From Pterobdella sp. o SKG-2022 (taxonomy: Eukaryota; Annelida; Clitellata; Hirudinida; Piscicolidae): a stretch of DNA of 64,000 nucleotides. Where the stretch lies: positions 14,990,030-15,054,029 of the forward strand of contig OZ038320.1 of assembly GCA_964035795.1 (NCBI GenBank), written 5' to 3'. This document shows, piece after piece, positions 23,507-32,452 of this stretch (positions within the stretch are counted from its first letter, which is position 1; each line of letters opens with the position of its first letter). The notes beneath the pieces were generated by a model. It was not told the DNA's origin and did no database searches. It worked only from the letters and a program-made list of their open reading frames with translations. A program made the position numbers and the translations under genes.

Positions 23507-24000
23507 CGCTAGGGAGTCTGCGAACTTTCGAAATTCGTTTCGGATGAGGCTCTAAGAACAAATCGCATGCGCCTTGAAATTTATAGGTAAATTATATTTA
23601 ACTTACTTATATTTATAGTTGAATTATAGTTAATAGAAATTTGACTTTTAACAAACAATTACAATTAATGAGGATTAATAAATGATTGGTCAAAATCTGC
23701 TTGACTGGCTGGTGAAAATTTATCTGAATACTAGCCGCTCGTCTTATAATCTTAAAACATAATTTTAGTTAATTTTTTCTCTCAAGTATTTTTTTTTCTT
23801 CAAAAAATCAAATTAGTGGGAGAAAGAAAGGGTAAATGAAAGGAATGACTGGATGTGTGTGGATTGAAGGATAAAGCGTCTGGGACTCGGAAGAATACAA
23901 ATTTATCATATTAGGACTGACTATATATATAAATATATTTTCCAAAGTGGTCTTGAACACTTAATCATTTTCATGCCACTAGAATGAAATTCGTTATTTT
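23507..24000. other. Non-coding spacer
   Basis: AT-rich, no coding region recognised. Confidence 0.5.
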
Positions 24001-24027
24001 TTTGTTTGTTTGTTCTTTTGTTTGTTT

Positions 24028-24180
24028 GTAAGTTTATTAAGATACTTGAAAATGTTACGTTGATAACGAAAAGCTTCGTATCTTAATAAACTTACTAGTG
24101 TTCTGAAATTATATTCATTTTACGGTTTGGCTTTTGAAAAAATCATTATGATGTTTATTTTGTTAACGAAAAGCTTTGTC
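24028..24180. repeat. Foldback family C
   Basis: 18-bp perfect arms 'gtaagtttattaagatac' (24028-24045) and 'gtatcttaataaacttac' (24078-24095). Between them is 'cttgaaaatgttacgttgat' and 'aacgaaaagcttc'. A partial complement occurs at 53060-53105. A repeat of the AACGAAAAGCTTTG string is at 24166. Confidence 0.65.
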
Positions 24181-25577
24181 GGGAGCGCTCGGTGTCACTT
24201 TTTTGAAGCCATCTGAAGGCTTCGAATAATTTTTTTTTTCAAATCTTTCAATTTATTTCATTAATACAAAAATTTTTTAACTCTCAATAATTTAAATCAT
24301 ACTTTCAAACGAATAATTAACTTTTTATAAGACAACCCTCATGAAAATGTGAAAATTTGACACACCCTTTTGAAAGTTGGTTCAATAGCAATAAATCTTG
24401 AACCTATTTTGTCCAACTTAAAAGCATATCAAAAGCAAAAGTTAATCGAAAAAATTAAAAAAAATAGTTCGATTTCATTTAATATTAAGTGAGTTATATC
24501 GGCTCAAATTTTGATGGCAATAATTATTGACACCAGGCAAGAGTGCATTCAAGTCTGGGTATGTGGGCAGATTTCAGCTTTACTTTGATAACAAAAAAAT
24601 TTTAAATATTGAATTTAGTCACATTATTTTAAATAATTTACATTTAAAAGTGTTTATAAGTTTTGGAAATTTTAAAATGCTTTTTTATGAATTTAACAAG
24701 TGATTTATTTCAGTTTGAAGGAAGATCAAAAGAATCAAATCAAATCAATGACGAGTATGATTATAATGGCATCAACTTCAGGAGTTTCTAGACCACTGAG
24801 TATTTTCAACTTTGAATGCAATTTAATGTAATGTTAGTTTTCTTAGATATGACAATTTAAAAAGAAATTATACAAGTATAACTAAATAAACAAAACAGTT
24901 AACTAAGATTATATAAAAAAAGGTCTGTTAATTGAAACAAAAGAAACCATAATAATACTTAAATAAATGAAATTTAGAAAACTGAGTTGATTTTATGAAT
25001 GTATAAAAACAATCAAATCTGTGATAATAAATGAAAAAATATATGTAGAAGAAACTTCAAATAAAATATTTTGAGTAATCAAATGTTAATTTTAGACAAA
25101 ATTTGAACAACTTCATTGTCTTCATCTTTTTTCTTCAATGGGACTTTCACATCATCACATTTGAAACCAGAAATTGCTTATCTTTTTCTTTATTGTTACA
25201 TTTCTTGATATTAATTGAATGATAATATTTTTTAAAAAATCTTTTATAAAATTTTTATCCAAGTAATGCCAACCTTTATTACCTCAAAAAAACATCGCTG
25301 TTGTCGCATAGAAAGATAACAAAGTTGTGACCATGGCATCCAATGCTCATGAAATCAACCCTGTTACGAGAGTGAATAGAATAGCGATGGTATCACATGA
25401 AAGAAGAAAAATATTAGTTTAGTGCCCCAAAGTTGTAAATATTTAAAATTCCTATATGGGAGGGGTGGAATAATTTTGGAATCACTCGATTGCAATTCTA
25501 TAAAAAGAAATTAGTTTCAAACTGTTGACGTCATCATAAAAAGTTTTTTAAAAAGCGATTAAACTACAAAGGTTCAA
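24181..25577. other. Non-coding AT-rich DNA
   Basis: No ORF with recognisable features; no repeat identified. Confidence 0.5.
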
Positions 25578-25706
25578 ATGGAAAGTGACAAAAAATCCAA
25601 ACTTCCTCCAGAAGTGAAAAAGTCACTTTTGCAGAATTTTTATACAGTCTGCACGAAAACTTCAGAAGAAATTAAAGAATGGGTTTTAAATGGACATATG
25701 AACTAA
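25578..25706 (+). CDS. Small hypothetical ORF or exon
   Basis: 42 codons reading MESDKKSKLPPEVKKSLLQN and then FYTVCTKTSEEIKEWVL. Composition is protein-like (charged, few low-complexity runs) and different from the surrounding AT-rich DNA. No family recognised. It may be an exon or a relic; the sequence after its stop (25707-25830) is somewhat GC-richer and could be a frameshifted continuation. Confidence 0.25.
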   Translation: MESDKKSKLPPEVKKSLLQNFYTVCTKTSEEIKEWVLNGHMN

Positions 25707-25976
25707 GTTTTTCTCAGCACAATCGACCGGGCACTTCGAAAGTACCACTATATTTCGAAGTACCTGACAATGGTTCCAGAGAAAAGAAACTGTGGAAACA
25801 CAAAAGAGAAGAAAGCAAAATATGCCCAAAATAATGAGAGCATGGAGACAACTAACGAAAATTTTTTTTATTAAAATTTCTCGAGTTATTTCCAAGTTTT
25901 TTAAAATTATTTTTCAAGTTTTTTTTATTAAAAATATTTATTTTCAATTTATCGAAATTATATAAAAGTGATCGCA

Positions 25977-26197
25977 AACATTTAAAAAGTGATCGCAAAC
26001 ATTTAAAAAGTGATCGCAAACATTTAAAAAGTGATCGCAAACATTTAAAAAGTGATCGCAAACATTTAAAAAGTGATCGAAAAACTTTAAAAAGTGATCG
26101 CAAAAATTTAAAAAGTGATCGCAAACATTGAAAACGTGATCGCAAACATTTAAAAAGTGATCGCAAACATTTAAAAAATGATCGAAAAACTTTATAC
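25977..26197. repeat. 21-bp minisatellite
   Basis: About 10.5 copies of 'gtgatcgcaaacatttaaaaa'. Copies begin at 25977 (a short 12-bp first copy), 25989, 26010, 26031, 26052, 26073, 26094, 26115, 26136, 26157 and 26178. Two copies carry 'gaaaaacttt' in place of 'gcaaacattt'. Because 21 is a multiple of three, both strands read as long artificial ORFs. Confidence 0.95.
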
Positions 26198-27064
26198 ATT
26201 TAGTATTTATTTATTTATACATAAGTAAATTAAAATGTCTCTAAAAAACATATAAGTATGCAACTTTATATTAAATAATATTATAAGATTGAAAATAAGA
26301 TCTTCCAACTTTAAGTTATATGTTTAAGTAGGTAACTCCAATGATAAAATGTTTTTCCTTTTCAAACTTATTTTATAAGCAAATATGCTATTTTATGTTC
26401 AATAATATTATAAAATTAAAATATTTATAATGCAAAATGAAAGTTAAGATCTGTCAAATTTAACCTCAAATTTTTAAAACTTCCTTCAACGCATTTTAGC
26501 ATTCTGAAATGCCGAAAATTGAATCTGTACAATTTAACTTTCAAAATTTGTAAAATAATTTGTAAAACAGTAAATTGGTTAAAAATTTTTTGTGAATATA
26601 TATTTTTTTTAAAATTTTTGCATATATAATTAGCTAATTAGCCAAAGTCGATGTGCTCTCGTGTCAACAAACGCAATTACTACTAAAGATGACAACGCGG
26701 TAATATCAAGCCGGGTTCACAACCAACCGGCTGGTATGAACAGAGCACAAATTTAAAAACAATGGAAGGTTAAAAATTAGTTTATCAAAATTCCAACCCT
26801 GACCTCCTTGTGGTGGGGGTCAGTTAACGGGTTTATGTCAGAGTTTTGCTACAAAATCATCCAAGGCAGATGGTTCTGACTTTTAAAACTCGGCTAACAT
26901 AAGGCTTATGGCAGACAGTATAAAAAACCAATGACAGTTTTCCCCGCATGGACACATTTACTTACATGAACTTTTTACTAATTTAAATTGCTTTTATGTT
27001 CAAATTTGTTTTTGGAAATAATGAAATTTTTTTTTCTAGTTTTTCTTTTTAAAAACATTCCTTC
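26198..27064. other. Non-coding DNA with the 785-895 repeat at 26565-26680
   Basis: 26565-26680 shares strings with 785-895. 26700-26935 is GC-richer and contains 'aagccgggttcacaacc', but it does not fold as a tRNA and shows no ORF. Confidence 0.5.
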
Positions 27065-27165
27065 ACTTGATGTAATTGATGTAATGTAATGTAAGGCAGA
27101 AAAATAGTGCGCTTTTTTTATACACCAAAGCACTTGCTACAAATTTAATGTAGCGAAAACACACT
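27065..27165 (-). mobile_element. tRNA-derived SINE, 3' part only
   Basis: The complement reads 'cagtgtgttttcgctacatt', then an 'aaatttgtagcaagtgcttt' segment, an 'aaaagcgc' segment and a tail of attac repeats. These match the body and tail of the SINEs at 49042 and 50187. The tRNA-like head is missing. Confidence 0.7.
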
Positions 27166-27588
27166 GTTCTACTGTATGAAGCGGAGTCTTGGGGGACCAT
27201 AGAGACGACCACAGAGAAGATCCAGACATTCATTAATACTCGTCTGAAAAGGATCCTTCAGATTCGCTGATCAGAAGTCGTCAGAAATGAAGAGCTATGA
27301 CAACGCACCAGACAAAAGCCGGTTGCCGGGGAGCTTCAACAACGCCGCTGGAGATAGATAGGGCATTTTCTACGGAAACTGCCCACCAGCATAGCCAGAA
27401 AAGCCCTGAAATAGAACCCCAAAGAAAAAAAAGAAAAGCAGACCACAAAACACATGGCGACGTGGCGTAGAAGCTGAAGTCGAGAAGCTGGCTCTCACGT
27501 GGAGACTTTTGAAAACACTCCCCCAGGGCAGAAATGGCTGGAAATTTTTTGTTGGTGGTCTTTGTCCCGGCTATGGGAACGATAGGCA
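27166..27588 (+). mobile_element. L-X LINE, 3' end
   Basis: Reads SWGTIETTTEKIQTFINTRL, then KRILQIR, NEEL-QRTRQKPVAGELQQR, IGHFLRKLPTSIARKALK and an EKLALTWR-like end. The same C-terminal region is at 34020-34480. A few stops. It runs directly into the TAAG array, which is the expanded 3' tail. Confidence 0.85.
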
Positions 27589-28024
<436 letters not shown>

Positions 28025-28084
28025 AAAACATACTGTGGAATAATGTGTTAATCGCTACTATCCTTAAAAGCCAATTGAAACACC

Positions 28085-28205
28085 ATAGAAAAATGAAGCG
28101 CAAGTAGCGTTGGAGCTAGTGTATCTCCCTGCTTGACGCCGTTTCCCACAGTGAAGTTTAGTCTTAGAACGGTATAAGTGGTATTTAAATAATAGGTGTT
28201 ATTAC
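28085..28205 (-). mobile_element. RT fragment with GVKQGDTLAPTL motif
   Basis: Minus-strand translation gives RLNFTVGNGVKQGDTLAPTL, the motif-B region of a non-LTR RT. Too short to classify. Confidence 0.65.
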
Positions 28206-28690
28206 ATTACTAATAATAAAGCTAGGACTAAGTCATTTCATTTCTATACTGGTATGCCACAAGGTTCTGTAATCGGCCCACTCTTATTTAATCTGTATTC
28301 TAGTGATCTAAAAGCAATTGCTCTACAACACGGCTTAAGTTTTCACCAATATGCAAATGACACTCAAATGTACTCTAGCTGTGTTCCTGGTAAAACTGAG
28401 CAATTGAAAAACAGATTGTCTGACTGTGTCGATGAGATGATAGCCTGGATAGAATATAATAGTCTTAAACTCAATAGATCCAAAACTAAAGCTATATGAG
28501 TTTTTTTGAGAAAGGTGGATAAGTGACCAACCAAACAAATTAGGGTATTGGATATTCTCATTTCACCTTCAGAAAGTGTTAAGAGTTTTAGTTTTGTCAT
28601 GAATAGAGACAAACATAAACTCACATATAAGTAAGATGTTGCAAGCAGGCTTCTCAGATCTCAAGCAAATAAGGTCCATTAAATCAGCAA
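28206..28690 (+). mobile_element. CR1b LINE, RT palm fragment
   Basis: ORF 28254-28499 reads MPQGSVIGPLLFNLYSSDLK, then FHQYANDTQMYSSC and DEMIAWIEYNSLKLNRSKTK. The catalytic YADD is YAND, so the copy is dead. It continues frameshifted to about 28680. Same family as 16560-18095. Confidence 0.85.
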
Positions 28691-28779
28691 TTTTGAAGTT
28701 TTTCATTTTTGAACTGATTTAAACCTATTTAAAAAATATAACAATTGGTTGTCATACAAAAAACTTCGCATTTAAAAGA

Positions 28780-29115
28780 ATTAAAGGTTTTCTTGACTCT
28801 CATAATTGTTTTGAAATCATCCAATACGTCTTCAGCTTCCCCTGCCAAAGTCCCACCATCCAAAATGGCAAGAGAAAATAAGAATGGACCCAAAAGATCA
28901 CCTTGTTGTACCCCCTTTTGAGATGAAAGAAGATTGTCTTCATAGCAAAAAATTTTTAAAACCAGAAATGCTTACTAAATGAGTCAGTAATTTTTTTTTG
29001 AAATTTTACGTTTTTTTGATTGAGTTGAAAGCATTTTTGAAATCTATTTTCGAGATCATTTCATCGACAGAGTTGCAACTATGTTGATTTAAATCGAAAA
29101 CATATTTTCTGAGTG
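28780..29115 (-). mobile_element. Non-LTR RT fragment
   Basis: Minus strand: SKIDFKNAFNSIKKT near 29060 (motif A), then FISKGVQQGDLLGPFLFSLA near 28915 and GEAEDVLDDFKTIM. A small part of the RT palm, broken by a gap between the motifs. Confidence 0.7.
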
Positions 29116-29755
29116 AGTGAGTGAATATTTCGGCTCTAGATTTCAGTTCGATACAAGTAACCCCAAGCAAAAATCTCAAACGCGTGCACGCCCTTTAAGA
29201 ATAGGCTTCAAATGAAATGAAATCTAATTTTTTTCATATAAAAAACTTTTCTAGTATAAATATAATCAATTCTGTAATATTCTATGAAAAAATAATAATT
29301 AAATTGGAATTAAACTAGTTAGATATCATTTTAAAGTATGCCTAACCTGTAGGTTACACTGGTACCTATACTTTTTCTCTCTTTTGGTGTTTTGACGTAG
29401 ATAAATGAAGTTAGAATATATTTACACTGAAACTAATTTTTGTTTAGCAAAAAAATTTTTTTATTAATACTAGAAGCTTGGAAAGCACTTTTTTATGATG
29501 AATAAATTTCTTTTATCGGTACTTGTTTAACAAATATGCAATGCAAAAAAAACCATCACAATGAAAGAAAAACACGACTTTACATAATAGTCTGTCTCTT
29601 GAGAATGTTTTGGGAAATTGAAAAAAAAAACACTTACAGTCTCATCTACAATGAAAAGAAACAGGTTTTTTGAAATTCACAGGTATCTACATGTGATAAT
29701 TTTCAACAAATATGCCAAACTTTCTTTTTTACACTACTGAATAAATTTCTCAAGA
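29116..29755. other. Non-coding AT-rich DNA
   Basis: No gene or repeat recognised. Confidence 0.5.
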
Positions 29756-30440
29756 ACTATAAAAATAAAGAAAAAAGATTTAAATACTTCATAAATGAAA
29801 CATTGATTCCATACTATGGTAAACATGCGGGGGAACAACAAGAACACGAAAGCCAATTGATTATAGATACAAAGTATGGTCCTTATGCACATCTACCGGG
29901 TACTTAGTGTATTTTATCTCTTATCAAGGAGCAAAATCGATTCCACTATTTGAAAAAAAAACGTTCAGCATGGGGGCTTCAGTAGTTTTAAAAATGATTT
30001 CGATTTTACCAAAAAATCAATTCTATAACCTTTATTTTGACAGATTTTTTCCAAGTTCACCCCTGTTGGTAAGGTTAAGTGAATTAGGTCATTTTGACAC
30101 TAGCAAAACCAAAAAAAAATAAAACCGAAAAAAGAAGAAAATACGCATTATAAATTTCAAAAAAACTTTGTGCGGTTCTTTTTAATGAAAGTACAAACAC
30201 GTGCAATAAACGTCTTTCGTTAAAAAAGATAACTCTTTGAACCATGTAAAAGAAGCTTGAAGTCAAATGAAAATTTCACGTTGTCATAAACATACAAGAA
30301 TCAAATGTATTGTTGGTACGAGTTCTATGCTAAATGAGTCTAAGAATGCTGGCAACAGACAAAAAGATGTGGACAAAGCAGATCAACAATTGACTCTAAT
30401 TTTTTTTTCCAACTATGTTTTATAAAATGAAAGTTTATTA
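29756..30440 (+). pseudogene. Decayed piggyBac-type transposase
   Basis: NETLIPYYGKHAGE near 29800 corresponds to the MVPYxGRH motif. ORF 29907-30122 gives ISYQGAKSIPLFEKKTFSMG, ASVVLKMISILP and LYFDRFFPSSPLLVRLSELG, which is the DNFFTS region with Asp present. VDKADQQL near 30370 matches the late VDxxDQ motif. Stops and frameshifts throughout; no terminal repeats found. Confidence 0.75.
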
Positions 30441-30599
30441 ATAGTTTCAAGTGTCATTTTTTGTGACATTGGGCATGCGGCAAAGAGAAACAGAGTTTTT
30501 CTTATATAGTTTATTCTTATAAATTAAATTTTCCTTTTAAATCATAAGCAAAAAAATAAAATAGTACACATTTTTATTTCTAATTTTTTTATGATAGCT

Positions 30600-30720
30600 G
30601 TTTACGAGGATTATTAGTTTTTGAAAAAGAATCTTTGCGTGTTCGTCTTGGTGAAGGCTTGGATCTTGACTCAGAGCGACTACGTCTTTTGCGAAGAGAT
30701 TGATTTCAGCTCTATTGGTA
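30600..30720 (-). other. Candidate RS-rich coding tail
   Basis: One minus frame reads RKRRSRSESRSKPSPRRT and RKDSFSKTNNPRKQLS then stop, like the arginine-serine tail of a splicing-type protein. A second minus frame is also open here, so the true frame is undecided. A possible acceptor (CGTAG) is weak. Could be the last exon of a minus-strand gene. Confidence 0.25.
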
Positions 30721-30827
30721 GCAATTTATAGAAAACAAGAACAGTAGCGAAGACAGCACCGACCTCTGGAGGACGCTCTGGTTCAAGATGGCAGTTTTGC
30801 TCTTTTGTCCGTCGAACGACACTCATT

Positions 30828-30886
30828 TTAGTCTTTTGGAGAGCCAAGCTTGGATTCATTAGACCATCTTTGTTGGTATGTTGCAT
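30828..30886 (-). CDS. Candidate terminal exon of the micro-exon peptide gene
   Basis: A strong acceptor (TTTTTTTTCAAG) precedes the exon. In phase 1, the phase left by micro-exon 32453-32488, it reads ATYQQRWSNESKLGSPKD followed by TAA. In phase 0 the same DNA is open for 68 codons (30886-30680), so it could instead belong to a different minus-strand gene together with 31080-31139. The assignment rests on phase and splice site only. Confidence 0.3.
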
Positions 30887-31079
30887 CTTGAAAAAAAATG
30901 TGTCTCGTCACATTTTGTCATATGCTTTGGATTAGTTCATGAGTGTTATCAGGGATCATTGCATTGGCTTAAACCAATCATCACTATGAACATAGAGATT
31001 TAAATTCCTCGTTTCTTATTTCCTGTTATTATTTAGTTTCATAATCATGAATTCTTTAAGCAATTTACCATTTTTACAT

Positions 31080-31139
31080 TTATCGCTTCAAAACTTTCCA
31101 TTGTTGGGTCAGAAGGTGGACCGAATGGGTCGGTAGTCT
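31080..31139 (-). CDS. Candidate 60-nt exon
   Basis: Acceptor CTTTCTCTTTAG, then TTDPFGPPSDPTMESFEAIN in phase 0, then a GTAAAA donor. The other two frames are closed. Composition is clearly coding-like. It would splice in frame to the phase-0 reading of 30886. A second good acceptor is at 31232-31233. No family recognised. Confidence 0.4.
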   Translation of the reverse strand, partial: RLPTHSVHLLTQQWKVLKR

Positions 31140-32037
31140 AAAGAGAAAGAGTCAAGTGTGGCCTAATCGCAGAGGTGGGTTATGCCACATAAGACAATAG
31201 TGAAATGAGTCTATAAACACTTCTATCAAGCTGGAATAAAATAAGAAAAAATTAAATTGAAATTCCATCGCCGAAATTGATAAAAATTCATAAAAAATAC
31301 ATGGAAAGTTTTGGCCTTGTCAACCAGATTTTTTAAAAAGTTGAAATAAGATCCAAAAAGTAATGGTGACCAATCTTTCCTCAAAAAACCAAGTTGTCTG
31401 TGCTTGGAAGTGAGAAAGGGAGATAAATCCAAAATGCACTTTTTGAAATTTTTCGCCATGTAGTTTAGAGTTTGCCAACTTTGTGGCAATCTCTTTTTTC
31501 TAAAATATTTTTCAATATTTTTTTACAGAATTTTTTAAAGAATGCTTCAAAAGTGTGCTGCAAAGCTGAAATCTGATGCAAGAATCGGTGTAAATTTTGG
31601 GTCATTTGTCGAATATCTATAAATTATACGAAATGTTTTAAAAATTGAAGAAAACTGAATAAGTATTGCTTTATAAATCATCCTATAGAAATCGAAAGTT
31701 TGTGACTAAATATTTCCCATTTTATTGCCGGCAAAATAAATGTATGAAATGGATCATTTTATATGAATAATTGTTTATCATGATGTTTTGAGGATAATAC
31801 TCGTGAAATCAACTTTGACACTTGCTCTTGACTAAAAGCTGAGACCTGTTTATAATTTAATTTGTTTAAAGCTTAAACTTGCACAACTCTTTTAAAAATT
31901 AAATTCACTTATATATTTTCAACTATTTTTTGTTTATTGAAAAAGTTGATTATGTGATTTGAGAAGCAAATAGTTATTCTTGCTAAGGTTTTGAAGTATT
32001 AACGATATAATTCAAAAAAAAGAAAAACAAGATTTTT
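31140..32037. other. Non-coding DNA, possibly intronic
   Basis: One minus ORF (31226-31489) shows no recognised motif. The rest is AT-rich. Confidence 0.4.
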
Positions 32038-32237
32038 NNNNNNNNNNNNNNNNNNNNNNNNNNNNNNNNNNNNNNNNNNNNNNNNNNNNNNNNNNNNNNN
32101 NNNNNNNNNNNNNNNNNNNNNNNNNNNNNNNNNNNNNNNNNNNNNNNNNNNNNNNNNNNNNNNNNNNNNNNNNNNNNNNNNNNNNNNNNNNNNNNNNNNN
32201 NNNNNNNNNNNNNNNNNNNNNNNNNNNNNNNNNNNNN
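32038..32237. other. Assembly gap (200 N)
   Basis: Exactly 200 N, a placeholder size. It lies just 3' (minus strand) of the last visible micro-exon, so further exons may be hidden. Confidence 1.
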
Positions 32238-32452
32238 AAAAATTCAAATATTGACGAGTTTTTATTATTCATATAAATTAAATTAATTTATTTACATTGA
32301 AAAGAACAAACTAGATTAATTCTTTACTGGCTACTATGTATTGGAAATACATTTATACGTATTTTTATTTGTCATTTTAAATTATCTATCTTTTTTGAAC
32401 ATGTTGCATCCAAAAAACACTGAATCTTTTACTAGTTAAAAACGAGATTTAC

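Noticed and set aside
24205..24225. 'tttgaagccatctgaa' identical to 16 nt of the last PP1 exon
   Set aside because: Lies in a short palindrome with no other PP1 similarity; coincidence.
25852..26199. 115-codon minus ORF with CLRSLFK repeats
   Set aside because: It is the translation of the 21-bp minisatellite; no start context or flanking gene.
26700..26760. B-box-like 'ccgggttcacaacc'
   Set aside because: No A box, no clover-leaf fold and no match to the SINE heads.
31999..32272. Two minus ORFs of X residues
   Set aside because: They are translations of the N gap.
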